A stretch of 64,000 nt of DNA from Bartonella melophagi K-2C (GTDB lineage Bacteria > Pseudomonadota > Alphaproteobacteria > Rhizobiales > Rhizobiaceae), in assembly GCF_000278255.1 (NCBI RefSeq), contig NZ_JH725081.1, forward strand, positions 368,268 to 432,267, in the 5' to 3' direction. A program made the translations under genes and the position numbers. A model generated the notes under the pieces. The model saw only the letters and a program-made list of their open reading frames with translations. It was not told where the DNA came from and made no database searches. Of this stretch, positions 40,599-50,994 are shown piece by piece (position 1 is the stretch's first letter; every line of letters starts with the position of its first letter).

Positions 40599-41602
40599 GT
40601 ATTCGCGTTGCAATTAATGGATTTGGTCGTATTGGGCGTTCTATTTTGCGTGCTATTGTTGAAAGTGGACGCAAAGATATTGAGGTTGTTGCGATCAATG
40701 ATTTAGGTCCTGTAGAAACCAATGCCCATTTATTACGCTATGATTCGGTGCACGGGCGTTTTGGTGCATCTGTTAAGGTGGTAGGTGATGCACTTGATAT
40801 TGGGCGTGGTTTGATTCAGGTAACAGCACAACGTGACCCGGCGCATTTACCTTGGAGGGATTTGGGTATTGATGTTGCCCTAGAATGTACAGGTTTTTTT
40901 ACCGAGCGCGATAAAGCCAGTGCTCACTTGGTGGCGGGTGCAAAGCGTGTTCTTATTTCTGCACCTTCTAATGATGCTGATTTGACTGTGGTGTATGGGG
41001 TTAACCACCAGACTTTAAGTAAAGAACACCAGGTGGTGTCGAATGCTTCTTGCACAACCAATTGTTTGGCACCTGTTGCGCAAGTGCTTCACAAGGTTGT
41101 TGGCATTGAAAAGGGCTTTATGACGACAATCCATTCCTATACGGGTGATCAACCTGTTTTAGATACAATGCATCGTGATCTTTACCGTTCTCGTGCTGCT
41201 GCTCTTTCTATGATCCCTACATCAACAGGGGCTGCTAAGGCAGTAGGATTGGTTTTGCCGGAATTAAAAGGTCTGTTAGATGGGGTAGCCATTCGTGTTC
41301 CAACGCCTAATGTTTCTGTTGTTGATTTGACATTTACGGCTCAGCGTTCCACAACTGTTGAAGAAATTAATGCTGCCATTTGTAATGCTGCGCAAGGTCA
41401 GCTTAAGGGGATTTTAGACTATACAGAAGAAAAGCTTGTCAGCAGTGATTTTAATCATAATCCACATTCGGCCATTGTCCAAGCTGAGCAAACCAAAGTT
41501 GTCGATGGTAGGCTTTGTCGGGTTCTTGTTTGGTACGATAATGAGTGGGGTTTTTCAAACCGCATGGCTGATACTGCTGTAGCTTTTGCTAAAACCTTGT
41601 AA
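40595..41602 (+). CDS. gap: Glyceraldehyde-3-phosphate dehydrogenase
   Basis: Oxidises glyceraldehyde-3-phosphate to 1,3-bisphosphoglycerate with NAD. 335 residues; the dinucleotide fold opens with [16 protein letters not shown], the catalytic cysteine lies in [13 protein letters not shown], and the C-terminal [13 protein letters not shown] is conserved. ATGA overlap with tkt indicates coupled translation. A 277-bp spacer separates it from pgk, so pgk may have its own promoter or a processed leader. Confidence 0.98.
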   Translation: MSIRVAINGFGRIGRSILRAIVESGRKDIEVVAINDLGPVETNAHLLRYDSVHGRFGASVKVVGDALDIGRGLIQVTAQRDPAHLPWRDLGIDVALECTGFFTERDKASAHLVAGAKRVLISAPSNDADLTVVYGVNHQTLSKEHQVVSNASCTTNCLAPVAQVLHKVVGIEKGFMTTIHSYTGDQPVLDTMHRDLYRSRAAALSMIPTSTGAAKAVGLVLPELKGLLDGVAIRVPTPNVSVVDLTFTAQRSTTVEEINAAICNAAQGQLKGILDYTEEKLVSSDFNHNPHSAIVQAEQTKVVDGRLCRVLVWYDNEWGFSNRMADTAVAFAKTL

Positions 41603-41741
41603 AAAAAAGGAGGGCTGAAAGAGGGCCGTTTGTTCTTTTTTGATGGGCATGCTAGCGAGAGTTTTCTTTGTGGCAGTAAGCTTGATGAAATTTCTTTTAA
41701 AGAAAAGGGTCTTTTTTCAAAAGGATGGAAGTGAGGACTGT

Positions 41742-41760
41742 TTTTAGTCTTGGACTAAAA
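41742..41760 (+). promoter_or_regulatory. Short hairpin in the pgk leader
   Basis: Perfect stem TTTTAGTC/GACTAAAA with a 3-nt loop, 120 bp before pgk and not followed by a T tract. It could be a processing site or RNA stability element between gap and pgk, or chance. Confidence 0.35.
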
Positions 41761-41879
41761 GGAGGTATTGCTGTTTGATTAAGAGGTTTCAATAAGAGGC
41801 ATGTGGGTTGCGAGAACTTTTTGGGTAAAAGAGTTAAGCTAAACAATTGATGAGCAAAAATAAAAAAGAGGGAGTAGTG

Positions 41880-43073
41880 ATGGGGTTTCGGACAATTGAT
41901 GAGGTCGATGTTGCAGGAAAATGTGTGCTGGTGCGGGTGGATTTTAATGTCCCGATGTTACATGGAAGAGTATGTGATGAAACGCGTCTTAAGCGGCATA
42001 AAGAAACACTGGTTGAACTGCAAAAGCGTGGTGCTAAGATTATACTGATTTCCCATTGTGGTCGCCCTAAAGGGCAGAAGGTTCCAGAGCTTTCGCTTCG
42101 TCCTGTTGCACAGGCTCTTTCCAAAATCATGGGTCAGGAAGTTTCTTTTTTGGACAAATGTTTTGGTCTTGAAGTGCGTTTTACTATTCAAGCCTTAAAA
42201 GAGGGTGAGATTCTGCTTCTTGAAAATTTGCGTTTTCATCAAGATGAAGAGGACAATGATGATGCTTTTGCTGAAGCTTTAGCATGTAGTGCTGACATTT
42301 ATGTGAATGATGCTTTTTCTGTTTCTCATCGTGCTCATGCCTCAACAGAGGGAATTACGCATTTTTTGCCTTCTTATGCGGGGCGTTCTTTGCAACGCGA
42401 ATTGCATGCTTTAGAACAAGGGCTTGGTGATCCGGCGTATCCGTTGGCAGCTGTTGTGGGTGGTGCTAAGGTTTCAAGTAAGCTTTTTGTGCTCAATCAT
42501 TTGGTTCAAAAGGTCAATGTTTTGGTGATTGGTGGTGGTATGGCTAATAGTTTTTTAGTGGCACAAGGCTATGCTATTGGTAAATCACTCTATGAGCATA
42601 CTTTGATGGAAACAGTTGAAGAAATCATTGAAAAAGCAAACGAACATCAGTGTGAGCTTGTTTTACCGATGGATGTGGTGGTGGGATTGCGTTGTAAGAA
42701 AAATACTCCCCATCGTCAGTGTGATCTTGAAGATATTTCTGAAGATGAGATGATTTTGGATATTGGTCCCCATTCTATTGCTCGGATTAATGAGATGATT
42801 GATACTGTTGCGACTGTTGTATGGAATGGGCCACTTGGTGTTTTTGAGGTTCCTCCCTTTGATCAGGGGACGATTACAGTTGCGCGTCACGTTGCAAAAC
42901 GTACTCAGCAAGGTAAATTAGTATCGATTGCTGGGGGTGGTGATACAGTTTTTGCACTCAATCATGCGGGTGTTGCGAATGATTTTACTTATCTTTCAAC
43001 GGCAGGGGGTGCTTTTTTGGAATGGATGGAAGGCAAGAGCCTTCCTGGTGTTTTGGCTTTAATGCAGGCTTGA
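41880..43073 (+). CDS. pgk: Phosphoglycerate kinase
   Basis: Makes ATP and 3-phosphoglycerate from 1,3-bisphosphoglycerate. 397 residues, the usual size. Substrate-binding elements are VLVRVDFNVP near the start, ISHCGRPKG, and LLENLRFHQDEE; nucleotide elements are VVGGAKVSSK, WNGPLGVFE and the AGGGDTVFAL hinge. The ATG at 41880 has GAGGGAG upstream; the open frame reaches back to 41847 without a better site. Confidence 0.97.
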   Translation: MGFRTIDEVDVAGKCVLVRVDFNVPMLHGRVCDETRLKRHKETLVELQKRGAKIILISHCGRPKGQKVPELSLRPVAQALSKIMGQEVSFLDKCFGLEVRFTIQALKEGEILLLENLRFHQDEEDNDDAFAEALACSADIYVNDAFSVSHRAHASTEGITHFLPSYAGRSLQRELHALEQGLGDPAYPLAAVVGGAKVSSKLFVLNHLVQKVNVLVIGGGMANSFLVAQGYAIGKSLYEHTLMETVEEIIEKANEHQCELVLPMDVVVGLRCKKNTPHRQCDLEDISEDEMILDIGPHSIARINEMIDTVATVVWNGPLGVFEVPPFDQGTITVARHVAKRTQQGKLVSIAGGGDTVFALNHAGVANDFTYLSTAGGAFLEWMEGKSLPGVLALMQA

Positions 43074-43157
43074 ATAAGTTATGGTGTATGATGGTTGGTG
43101 AGAAATTTTCTGATGGGCCATTTTTGTTAAAAAATTGGGAAAAAAGAGGAGCTTTTT

Positions 43158-44189
43158 ATGGAAGAACGTCTTGAAGATATAGCGCTTTCTTTGATGAGTG
43201 CAGGAAAAGGCATTTTGGCGGCAGATGAAAGCAATGCGACAATTGGTAAACGGTTTGAATCAATTGGTTTAGAGGCAAATGAGGATCATCGCCGGGCTTA
43301 TCGTGAAATGCTTTTTACTGCAAAGGATGCTATGAAATGCGCTATTTCTGGTGTGATTTTATTTGATGAAACCATTCGTCAAAAAGCATCCTCTGGTCGA
43401 ATGTTGACCGATCTGATTCGAGATGTTGGTGTGCTGCCAGGTATTAAGGTTGACACGGGCGCTAAGCCGTTGGCAGCTTTTTCTCATGAGACGATTACAG
43501 AAGGGTTAGATGGCCTTCGGGAACGTTTAAAGGACTATTTTACTTTGGGAGCACGTTTTGCCAAATGGCGTGCGGTGATTACTATTGATGAGTGTTCTTT
43601 GCCAACAAGAGGAGCTATACGTCAAAATGCACAAGCTTTGGCACGTTATGCTGCTTTATGCCAGGAGGCAGGCCTTGTGCCGATTGTGGAGCCAGAGGTG
43701 CTAATGGATGGCCAGTCGCGCCAGCATTCAATTGCGCGCTGCTTTGAGGTGACACAAGCGGTTTTAAAGACAGTATTTACAGAATTATTTGAGGCACGGG
43801 TCGTACTTGAGGGTATGATTTTAAAACCCAATATGGTGATTGATGGGAAAGATGCGCGCAAAGCTTGTGTTGAAGAAGTGGCTGAAAAAACTCTTTGTGT
43901 GCTCAAACAGACTGTTCCTGCTGCTGTTCCAGGAATTGCTTTTCTTTCAGGGGGCCAGTCAGATGAGGAAGCCACGGCTCATTTATCAGCTATGAATGCT
44001 TCAGGCCCATGGCCTTGGACATTGACTTTTTCTTACGGTCGTGCGTTGCAATCTGCTGCTTTGAAGACATGGTATGGAAAACAGGACAATGTTGCAGCTG
44101 CACAAAAGGCTTTTTATCACCGTGCACGGATGAACCATCTGGCAGCTTTAGGACAATGGACAAAAGAGCACGAACATTCTTGTGCTTGA
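43158..44189 (+). CDS. fba: Fructose-bisphosphate aldolase class I
   Basis: Interconverts fructose-1,6-bisphosphate with triose phosphates through a Schiff base rather than a metal. The 343-residue protein opens with GKGILAADESNATIGKRF, has PGIKVDTGAKPLA, KWRAVITID and VPIVEPEVLMDG, with the Schiff-base lysine in GMILKPNMV, and ends with FSYGRALQ plus the tail region. The metal ligands of class II are absent. GAGGAG lies before the ATG. This is the last gene of the tkt-gap-pgk-fba cluster. Confidence 0.96.
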   Translation: MEERLEDIALSLMSAGKGILAADESNATIGKRFESIGLEANEDHRRAYREMLFTAKDAMKCAISGVILFDETIRQKASSGRMLTDLIRDVGVLPGIKVDTGAKPLAAFSHETITEGLDGLRERLKDYFTLGARFAKWRAVITIDECSLPTRGAIRQNAQALARYAALCQEAGLVPIVEPEVLMDGQSRQHSIARCFEVTQAVLKTVFTELFEARVVLEGMILKPNMVIDGKDARKACVEEVAEKTLCVLKQTVPAAVPGIAFLSGGQSDEEATAHLSAMNASGPWPWTLTFSYGRALQSAALKTWYGKQDNVAAAQKAFYHRARMNHLAALGQWTKEHEHSCA

Positions 44190-44658
44190 CCATTTATGTG
44201 GGTAAAGCACGATTATCGTGAGAGTGGCCAGTCGTTGTTGACGCGTTGATTGTGTGCATTATCATGATTGGAGTTATGTTTTGCCCTTAAGTGCATCTGC
44301 TTGTGTCTGCTGTGGTGTGGTAGAAGCTATGGTTGATGGTATTAAAGTGAAGGCTTTTTTCAAGCATGCCCACGGGTGGGGATGCGTGCATAGGACGGAT
44401 GTATGGGGTGTGGAAGCCTACGTAGGGTAGAAGCTATGGCCATGGTGTGGAAATGTGCGGTAGATGGTATATAAGAGATGCGATATGTAGGGTGGTTATA
44501 GTGTATTGGGTAGGGGTGTAGTGTATAGAGTGGGTGTGGTGATAGGTAGATACGGTGATTATGAGAGTGGCAGTATTTAGAGTCGGGACGGTTTCATTAT
44601 AATTGCCGAAGATTAATAAAGCGCCATTGCAAGATACGTGTGTGTTGGTTGGTTTTGT
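44190..44658. other. GT-rich spacer between convergent fba and tolB
   Basis: No gene. The plus strand is strongly G/T-rich in 44390-44600, with loose repeats such as GGTAGAAGCTATGG (44319-44332 and 44427-44440) and GGGTGTGGT-type words. A hairpin with one mismatch (GCATGCCCAC/GTGGGGATGC, 44364-44385) lacks a T tract. It looks like expanding or decaying noncoding DNA. Confidence 0.45.
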
Positions 44659-45993
44659 TTATTTGCTATATGAATGCACAGTGAGCAAGGCTGACCATGC
44701 TGGGTCAGAGGCATCATGGGGGGTTGGTAATTGGCGTTCATTGCGCCCAGTAATATCGATTGTGTAAATTTTTGTTCCTACACCCGCGTTTTGACGAAAG
44801 AACATGAGCACACGACCATTGGGTGCCCAAGTGGGCCCTTCATTATGAAAACCTGTGGTTAAAAGTCGTTCGTTTTGCCCATCGGGGTGCATAACGCCAA
44901 TGGAGAATTGTCCCTGAAATTGTTTTGTAAAAGCAATATAGTCACCGCGTGGTGACCAAACAGGGGTGGAATAGCTGCCCTCATTAAAAGAAATACGGTG
45001 AGGGTTAGTGCCATCGGCATTCATGACATAAATTTGTGGTGTACCATCGCGGTCGGATGAAAAGACGATCTGTTTGCCATCAGGTGAATAAGAAGCTGAA
45101 GTATCAATAGCTTTAGTTGTGGTTAAGCGCGTCATGGTGCGTGTGTGCAGATCCATCGTGTAAAGGTTTGCACTGCCATTATTTTGTAATAAACTCATAA
45201 TTACTTTTTGCCCATCTGGCGAAAAGCGAGGGGCAATTGTCATATTGTCAAAAGTTCCAATTAATTCTCTTTGCCCCATTTCAATTTGCTGAAGATACAC
45301 ATGAGGTGTTTTATTCTTATCATATGCCATATAGGTAATTTCTTGCCTATTGGGTGAGAAACGAGGTGTGAGAACTAATTCGCTCCCATCGGAAAGATAG
45401 GTTAGATTTGCGCCATCTTGATCCATAATAGCTAAGCGTTTAATCCGTGCATCGCGCGGGCCTGTTTCATCAACAAAAACAATGCGTGTATCAAAATAGC
45501 CACGTTCGCCTGTCATTTTACTGTAGATTTCATCTGCAACCATATGCGCAACGCGTCGCCAGTGTTCTGGAGCTGTATAAAATCGCCGCCCTTTGATTTG
45601 GCGGTTACCAAAGACATCCCATAAACGAAAGTCAATTCTTAGTCGTCCGTTTGCTTCTCTGTTGACATGTCCGCTAACCAACCCCTGGATATTTGTGTGT
45701 TGCCATTCAAGAAAACGTGGCTGGCTGTCGGGGTTGATGATTGTTTCAGGAAAGGATGTTTTGTTTAGTGGTAAAAAAAGTCCAGACCGTTCAAGATCTG
45801 CTGCAACAACAGCAGCAATTTTCAGCCCTATTGAATCATTGGATATAAAATCTGTGATTGCGATCGAGATGGGGTTAAAATCAGCACTAGAGATAGTCCC
45901 CTTCAGTTGTGCATGGGCTGATGAAAAACTGGAAAGCCATACACTTATGGTAACAATCAACCAAGAAAAAAGAGTGTATCTCATTCCTGTCAT
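44659..45993 (-). CDS. tolB: Tol-Pal system beta-propeller protein TolB
   Basis: Periplasmic protein that binds Pal and links it to TolA; 444 residues. A signal peptide ([23 protein letters not shown], split here as residues 6-28) is followed by the N-terminal alpha/beta domain and a six-bladed propeller with repeats of the form FSPDGQ/YSPDGK/WSPRGD...[14 protein letters not shown] precedes the ATG. It ends the ybgC-tolQRAB run, but pal, normally next, is 17 kb away on the other strand. Confidence 0.96.
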   Translation of the reverse strand: MTGMRYTLFSWLIVTISVWLSSFSSAHAQLKGTISSADFNPISIAITDFISNDSIGLKIAAVVAADLERSGLFLPLNKTSFPETIINPDSQPRFLEWQHTNIQGLVSGHVNREANGRLRIDFRLWDVFGNRQIKGRRFYTAPEHWRRVAHMVADEIYSKMTGERGYFDTRIVFVDETGPRDARIKRLAIMDQDGANLTYLSDGSELVLTPRFSPNRQEITYMAYDKNKTPHVYLQQIEMGQRELIGTFDNMTIAPRFSPDGQKVIMSLLQNNGSANLYTMDLHTRTMTRLTTTKAIDTSASYSPDGKQIVFSSDRDGTPQIYVMNADGTNPHRISFNEGSYSTPVWSPRGDYIAFTKQFQGQFSIGVMHPDGQNERLLTTGFHNEGPTWAPNGRVLMFFRQNAGVGTKIYTIDITGRNERQLPTPHDASDPAWSALLTVHSYSK

Positions 45994-46089
45994 GCTGGTT
46001 TATCCTTTCTTTTAAGAGAGATAATATCTCATATTATATGGGTTTTCTCTTTTTAAGAGTTTTCTCTTGGATTATAGAGTTTTTTCTTG

Positions 46090-47166
46090 TTATAGAACTT
46101 TCTCTTGAAGGGGATCAACATTAAAATCAAAACCTTGCCCCCATAAGTTATATTGGTCACGTGGGAGATCTGGGTAGGGTTGGCATGCAAAAACGGCCGC
46201 ATATACTTGTTGAATCATAACAGCTTGTTGGTTTTCATCACCTTTTAGGGGTTCAATGATTGGTGTGCCTATAATCATTCCATTACGGTTTAATTGAAAC
46301 TGCAGACGCACAACTGGACGGTTATTTAAATTTCCACCAATAGCAACAAGTTTAAGCTTTTTTTGAATACATGCGCCCACAAGATTGACGAGGGTTTGTG
46401 CTATTTTTGTGGTATCGCCAATATCTTTTCGCGCTCCTTGAGATTGTTGTTCTTTAGAGCGTTTTGCGCCACCTCCTTGCGTGCGTGCACGATTGATTAG
46501 ATTGCTTTCATCCATCGCTAGAATATCTTCAATTGTTTGTTCACCTTTTTTCTGAGAAGATTGTGCGCTTTGGGAAGAAGCGTGTTTGGTGGGTTTTGGT
46601 TTCATTTTTGTCGTTGGATGAGGGACATTTGTTGGTAGCTGAACGGTGGTTGGCTGTAGTTTATTTTCAGGTTCTGTTGGAACAGGTATTTCTGGTGTTT
46701 GTGGTTCTTCTGGCAGGGTTATATTTTCGTTTTTTGGTGTTTCTTCAGTGATTTTTGAGGTGATTTCTGGTGTTGTAAGGGATTGTGCTTGTATTCCAGA
46801 TGCATCTTTTTCACCAAAAGAGAGAGGCGTTGTCTCAACATTTTTATTTTGTAGTTTTTCTTTTGGCTTTAAGGGAGTTTGACTGTCGAGTTTTCCATCA
46901 CCTATGTGGTGTGCATTTTCTTTTTCTTGTGGTTGTGTGGTTGGTTTTGGTGCTGGGCGTTCGTTAAATGGTGCATTTTCTGAGCCTTGTGTACTTGCAA
47001 GCTCTTGATCAAGAGGGGCTAAGGTGATGGGAATGGCCTCTAATTGGTGTTGAGGAAAAGAGGTGGGATGTATCAGGTGTATTTCACCCCAGATGAGAAT
47101 GACTATATGGGCTGCAAGTGAGAAAGCTAAGCTTTTTTTCATGCTATGATGAGAACTTGTATTCAT
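46090..47166 (-). CDS. tolA: TolA-type energy-transducing protein
   Basis: Inner-membrane anchored protein that spans the periplasm between TolQR and Pal/TolB. The 358-residue protein has one N-terminal helix (SLAFSLAAHIVILIWG), a long Pro/Glu/Lys/Thr-rich middle (about 50-220) in place of the enterobacterial Ala-rich helix, and a C-terminal domain with QTLVNLVGACIQKKLKL and VVRLQFQLNRNG. Assignment rests on position between tolR and tolB as well as the plan. AAAGAAG precedes the ATG. Confidence 0.9.
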   Translation of the reverse strand: MNTSSHHSMKKSLAFSLAAHIVILIWGEIHLIHPTSFPQHQLEAIPITLAPLDQELASTQGSENAPFNERPAPKPTTQPQEKENAHHIGDGKLDSQTPLKPKEKLQNKNVETTPLSFGEKDASGIQAQSLTTPEITSKITEETPKNENITLPEEPQTPEIPVPTEPENKLQPTTVQLPTNVPHPTTKMKPKPTKHASSQSAQSSQKKGEQTIEDILAMDESNLINRARTQGGGAKRSKEQQSQGARKDIGDTTKIAQTLVNLVGACIQKKLKLVAIGGNLNNRPVVRLQFQLNRNGMIIGTPIIEPLKGDENQQAVMIQQVYAAVFACQPYPDLPRDQYNLWGQGFDFNVDPLQEKVL

Positions 47167-47257
47167 CTTCTTTAAGCCTTAGCTTTTTTACTGTTGCTCG
47201 ACTGTTGTATGGTTTTGTGTGCGCCTTTTGCCGATTATCTAGTTCTTTATGATTTTA

Positions 47258-47710
47258 TTATTGCGCTAAACTGGCTAAAGCGACTTGCGAAAAACCGGCC
47301 TTTTGAATATCAACAAGAAGTTGTAAAACTTTTTCATATTCAATAGTTTTGGCAGCACGCACAAAAATGCGTTGGTTTTGCAATGTTTGATCGACTGATA
47401 GCTGCTCTTTTAATTTTGTAATCAATGCCTGTGATGTGGAATAATAGTCTTGATTGATTGCCAAACGCCCTTGCGCATCAAGTGAAACCGTTAAAGGAGG
47501 ACGCTGTGTTTGCACTGGTCCTGCTTGGCTTTGGGGTAAATCAAGAGGAACACCATTGACCAAAAGGGGAGCAGAAACCATAAAAATAATCAATAAAACG
47601 AGCATTACATCCACAAAAGGCGTGATATTAATTTCGCTGATTAAACGATTTTGCAAGCGACGGCGTTTTCGTGTGTTTTTCTGAGAAGGAGAAGCAAGAG
47701 AAAGTGCCAT
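47258..47710 (-). CDS. tolR: TolR, ExbD/TolR family
   Basis: Proton-channel partner of TolQ; 150 residues. The basic N-terminus is followed by the single membrane helix containing the essential aspartate in ITPFVDVMLVLLIIFMVSAP, then a periplasmic domain with IFVRAAKTIEYEKVLQLL. The gene follows tolQ after 10 bp. Confidence 0.96.
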   Translation of the reverse strand: MALSLASPSQKNTRKRRRLQNRLISEINITPFVDVMLVLLIIFMVSAPLLVNGVPLDLPQSQAGPVQTQRPPLTVSLDAQGRLAINQDYYSTSQALITKLKEQLSVDQTLQNQRIFVRAAKTIEYEKVLQLLVDIQKAGFSQVALASLAQ

Positions 47711-47720
47711 TGAAAGCCAC

Positions 47721-48434
47721 CTATTGTAATGAGTTTGAGGTTATTTTCTCATCAATTTGCCGTGACATAATCGTTGAAAATTCATCAGCAAAGCCTTCTA
47801 TATGCGTTATGATTTGAGTGCTTTCATGCATGAGTTTGTTGTAAGCAATCACAGCTGGGATGGCAGCTAACAGGCCAATTGCTGTTGCTAAAAGAGCTTC
47901 TGCAATGCCTGGTGCTACTACTGCAAGGGATGTATTTTGAGAAGCCGAAATTGAAAGAAATGAATTCATAATTCCGACAACCGTTCCAAATAAGCCGATA
48001 AAGGGAGCTGCTGATCCAAGTGTGGCTAAAAAGCCTAATTTTGATTCTATTTTTGCACTTTCACGCCCTAAGGCTAGATCCATGGCTTTTTCAATTCTGC
48101 TTTGTAAATTCAACGATGGTTGAACCCCTTTGGTAAGAGATTTTTTCCATTCCGTCATTGCTGCTATAAAAACAACGCAGATGCTGTTAGTATGCTGGTT
48201 TTGATAGGTTACATAAAGCTCTTCTAAAGATTTACCTGACCAAAAAATTTGCTCAAACTGTTTAATGTTATAACGTATTTTTCGGTAAATGAATATTTTA
48301 TCGATAATGATCGCCCAGCTCCATATTGACGCGAGAATAAGCCCAATCATGACAGCTTTGACAACCCAATTGGCTTGCATAAACAAACTCCACATTCCAA
48401 GGGTATCTGGAGAGCCAAGTCCTATGTGCGCCAT
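47721..48434 (-). CDS. tolQ: TolQ, ExbB/TolQ family
   Basis: Inner-membrane proton-channel subunit that energises TolA; 237 residues with three membrane helices (about 22-42, 133-155, 170-190). The conserved TM2-TM3 block GSAAPFIGLFGTVVGIMNSF and GIAEALLATAIGLLAAIPAV is clear. AAAGGA lies eight bases before the ATG. The Tol system drives outer-membrane constriction at division. Confidence 0.97.
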   Translation of the reverse strand: MAHIGLGSPDTLGMWSLFMQANWVVKAVMIGLILASIWSWAIIIDKIFIYRKIRYNIKQFEQIFWSGKSLEELYVTYQNQHTNSICVVFIAAMTEWKKSLTKGVQPSLNLQSRIEKAMDLALGRESAKIESKLGFLATLGSAAPFIGLFGTVVGIMNSFLSISASQNTSLAVVAPGIAEALLATAIGLLAAIPAVIAYNKLMHESTQIITHIEGFADEFSTIMSRQIDEKITSNSLQ

Positions 48435-48606
48435 GATAGTCGTTCCTTTAAATGAAAGATTTATTTTAAAATCCCATTAAAGCATATTGTTTTATAGTTT
48501 CTAAATTTGACAAAACAAAGTTTCAAGTTTCTAAACAAAAAGAATACTTAAGTAAAAAAATACTCAAAATTACTTGTTTTCTTTGTTATTTTAAAATAAG
48601 TCAGTT

Positions 48607-49212
48607 TCATTTTGAAACAAGTGTGGAAGAAAAAAGATCTTTAGGTAAACGGCGGGGTTTTCCTGCTTGATTCATAATAGCAAGTGTCACTTTTGCTTCA
48701 ACCAACAAGGTGTTACCCCGCATGATTTGTTGATTCATAAAAAAGCGTGCTCCTTGAACACACTCTAGTCGTGTTTTAACCGTTAAAAGATTATCGATAT
48801 GTGCAGGGCGGGAATAAGTAATGTTTATGCGATGCACGACAAAAAATAGTTTTTCTCCTGTGCCTGATGCAAATCGTGCGCCTGATGCTAGCTCTACGTT
48901 ATTACACCCTATGTTTCGCAAGAATTCTGAGCGCCCTCGCTCAAAAAATTCCAAATAACGCGCATGATATACGACGCCAGAAAAGTCGGTATCTGCAACA
49001 TAGACTCTTGTGGGGAGGTCATGAACATAAGTTAAACTATCCCCACTATAATCGGTTAAAGTGTCGTTGACACAAGTATTGTTGATACAAGTGTCATTGG
49101 CGAGAGAGTTATTGGTATGGGGATTGTTAGGGGGCGTGTTATGAGCGTGAGAGGTGTTGTTGGTGCAAGAGTTGGTTGTGTGTGTATTATTGTTGGGGGG
49201 TATCTTAGTCAT
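48607..49212 (-). CDS. ybgC: YbgC acyl-CoA thioesterase with Asn/Thr-rich N-terminal repeat tail
   Basis: Hotdog-fold thioesterase of the Tol-Pal cluster; 201 residues. The enzymatic domain starts near residue 62 with [27 protein letters not shown], where the aspartate is catalytic. The first 60 residues are absent from usual YbgC and consist of imperfect pentads ending in N-(N/D)-(T/S), such as [15 protein letters not shown] and CVNDT, encoded by 15-bp tandem repeats. The ATG at 49212 overlaps the end of ruvB by 8 bp, so the repeat tail is indeed within the translated region if that start is used. Confidence 0.88.
   Translation of the reverse strand: MTKIPPNNNTHTTNSCTNNTSHAHNTPPNNPHTNNSLANDTCINNTCVNDTLTDYSGDSLTYVHDLPTRVYVADTDFSGVVYHARYLEFFERGRSEFLRNIGCNNVELASGARFASGTGEKLFFVVHRINITYSRPAHIDNLLTVKTRLECVQGARFFMNQQIMRGNTLLVEAKVTLAIMNQAGKPRRLPKDLFSSTLVSK
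49030..49200. repeat. 15-bp minisatellite at the start of ybgC
   Basis: On the plus strand the unit approximates ATTGTTGATACAAGT; best copies lie at about 49055-49110 (GTTGACACAAGTATT, GTTGATACAAGTGTC, ATTGGCGAGAGAGTT) and more diverged ones run to 49200. The period stays a multiple of three, so the ybgC frame is kept. Confidence 0.7.
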
Positions 49213-50293
49213 CTTCTTTTTCCCATAGAGTGGGTTGTATTGAGGAATGATCTGTGTCAGCTGATGGCGCAGATTTTTGTGAGGCTGCTGGTTCAGGGGC
49301 ACAAAGCCCTAGATGCGCCCAAGCTTTTTCTGTAATAATTCGTCCGCGAGCTGTACGCTGGATAAAGCCTTGTTGGAGGAGATAGGGTTCAATAATATCT
49401 TCAATGGCATCACGTGGTTCTGAGAGAGCAGCCGCAATTGTTTCAATGCCAACGGGGCCACCTAGGAAAGTTTCTGCAATGAGGATCAGATAGCGTCGGT
49501 CTAAAGGGTCAAGACCGAGGTGGTCGACCTCAAGGCGCGAAAGGGCTTCATCTGCAATGAAGCGGTCAATTTTTTCTGCACCTTTAACCAGAGCAAAGTC
49601 ACAAACCCGGCGCAACAGTCTTCCTGCAATTCGTGGAGTGCCACGTGCACGACATGCAATTTCATGGGCACCATCATCGCTTATCTGGACTGAAAAAAGG
49701 CGGGCATTACGCTGAACGATATATTCTAATTCTTCTATGGTATAAAAACTTAACCGGATGGGGATGCCAAAACGATCTCGTAAGGGGGTGGTCAATAACC
49801 CTAAACGTGTGGTTGCTGCCACTAAGGTGAATTTAGCAAGGTCAATTTTGACTGAACGTGCTGCTGGGCCTTCACCAATGATTAAATCAAGTTGATAATC
49901 TTCCATTGCTGGGTAAAGAATTTCTTCAATAGCTGGATTTAAACGGTGAATTTCATCAATAAACAAAACATCACGTTCTTCTAGGTTGGTTAAAAGAGCT
50001 GCTAAATCACCTGCTTTGGCGATGACTGGCCCTGATGTTGAACGAAAATTAACGCCTAATTCCTTAGCCATAATTTGCGAAAGTGTTGTTTTTCCTAAAC
50101 CTGGCGGCCCTACAAATAAAACGTGATCTAAAGCTTCTTTACGTGCTTTTGCTGCTTCAATAAATATTTTTAAATTTGCACGCGCTGCTTCTTGACCAAT
50201 AAAATCATCAAGAACTTGTGGTCTTAAGGAACGGTCTGGGTCATTGGGGAGGGGTATGGCACCAAGAAGGCGTTGGCTTTCATCTTTACGCAT
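49205..50293 (-). CDS. ruvB: Holliday junction branch migration ATPase RuvB
   Basis: AAA+ motor that drives branch migration with RuvA; 362 residues. Walker [10 protein letters not shown] is near residue 60, Walker [12 protein letters not shown] follows, then the arginine-finger region [11 protein letters not shown] and the sensor [17 protein letters not shown]. The C-terminal winged helix ends with [24 protein letters not shown] precedes the ATG. It is part of ruvC-ruvA-ruvB. Confidence 0.98.
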   Translation of the reverse strand: MRKDESQRLLGAIPLPNDPDRSLRPQVLDDFIGQEAARANLKIFIEAAKARKEALDHVLFVGPPGLGKTTLSQIMAKELGVNFRSTSGPVIAKAGDLAALLTNLEERDVLFIDEIHRLNPAIEEILYPAMEDYQLDLIIGEGPAARSVKIDLAKFTLVAATTRLGLLTTPLRDRFGIPIRLSFYTIEELEYIVQRNARLFSVQISDDGAHEIACRARGTPRIAGRLLRRVCDFALVKGAEKIDRFIADEALSRLEVDHLGLDPLDRRYLILIAETFLGGPVGIETIAAALSEPRDAIEDIIEPYLLQQGFIQRTARGRIITEKAWAHLGLCAPEPAASQKSAPSADTDHSSIQPTLWEKEDD

Positions 50294-50355
50294 TGTTACC
50301 TTGTATATATGTTACCTTATATTGTCTGAGCAGAAAAATGTTGTATTTTTAAAAG

Positions 50356-50991
50356 TTACCTTGTGTTGGATGAATTGGACAGCAGTTTGAGACTATAGCG
50401 AATGAGAAGTGCTGAAGAAACAGTTTCTTCTTCAAGGCTAGAGAGTGCTGAAGCTAAAGCTTGTGCTGCTTGATCACGCTCAAAACCAAGTTTGATCAAG
50501 GCCGATAGTGCATCGTTGACTGGTTGATTGGTTTCTTGTGTCTGAAGGTTTGAAGCAAGATGTGCGGTGTTTTTGCTCTCTTCATTAAAAGGCAGTGCTT
50601 TGTTTTTAAATTCGCTTATAATTCTTTCACTGACTTTTTGACCAATTCCAGGAGCACGTTTGATCATTGCCACGTCGTTTAATGCAATTGCTTGGGCAAG
50701 TTCACCAGGTGATAAAGTTCCTAAAATAGCCAAGGCAACTTTTGCACCTACCCCTGGTACATTTTGCAAAAGGCAAAACCAATCTCGTTCAACTTTTGTG
50801 GTAAAACCAAAAAGGCGAATGGCTTCTGCACGAACATGCGTTTCAATAAACAGGTTTAAGTGTTCACCAAGGGTTGGTAAAGAAGATAAAAGTTTGTTTG
50901 ACACAAAAACGCTATACCCTACACCTTGCACATCAAGAATAATGTGATCGTCACAGATGCTGTCGAGTATGCCTTTTAATTTGCCGATCAT
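50356..50991 (-). CDS. ruvA: Holliday junction DNA-binding protein RuvA
   Basis: Tetrameric protein that holds the four-way junction; 211 residues. An N-terminal OB fold ([21 protein letters not shown]) is followed by helix-hairpin-helix motifs ([19 protein letters not shown] and [13 protein letters not shown]) and a C-terminal three-helix domain that contacts RuvB ([16 protein letters not shown]). It begins 3 bp after the ruvC stop, with AAGG inside the end of ruvC. Confidence 0.97.
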   Translation of the reverse strand: MIGKLKGILDSICDDHIILDVQGVGYSVFVSNKLLSSLPTLGEHLNLFIETHVRAEAIRLFGFTTKVERDWFCLLQNVPGVGAKVALAILGTLSPGELAQAIALNDVAMIKRAPGIGQKVSERIISEFKNKALPFNEESKNTAHLASNLQTQETNQPVNDALSALIKLGFERDQAAQALASALSSLEEETVSSALLIRYSLKLLSNSSNTR

Positions 50992-50994
50992 GTA

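Noticed and set aside
44390..44600. GT-rich repeats that could suggest a CRISPR-like array
   Set aside because: Repeats are short, irregular and without constant spacing or unique spacers; no cas genes are present.
46533..46967. Plus-strand open frames across tolA
   Set aside because: They are the reverse-strand image of the Pro/Glu/Lys-rich tolA segment.
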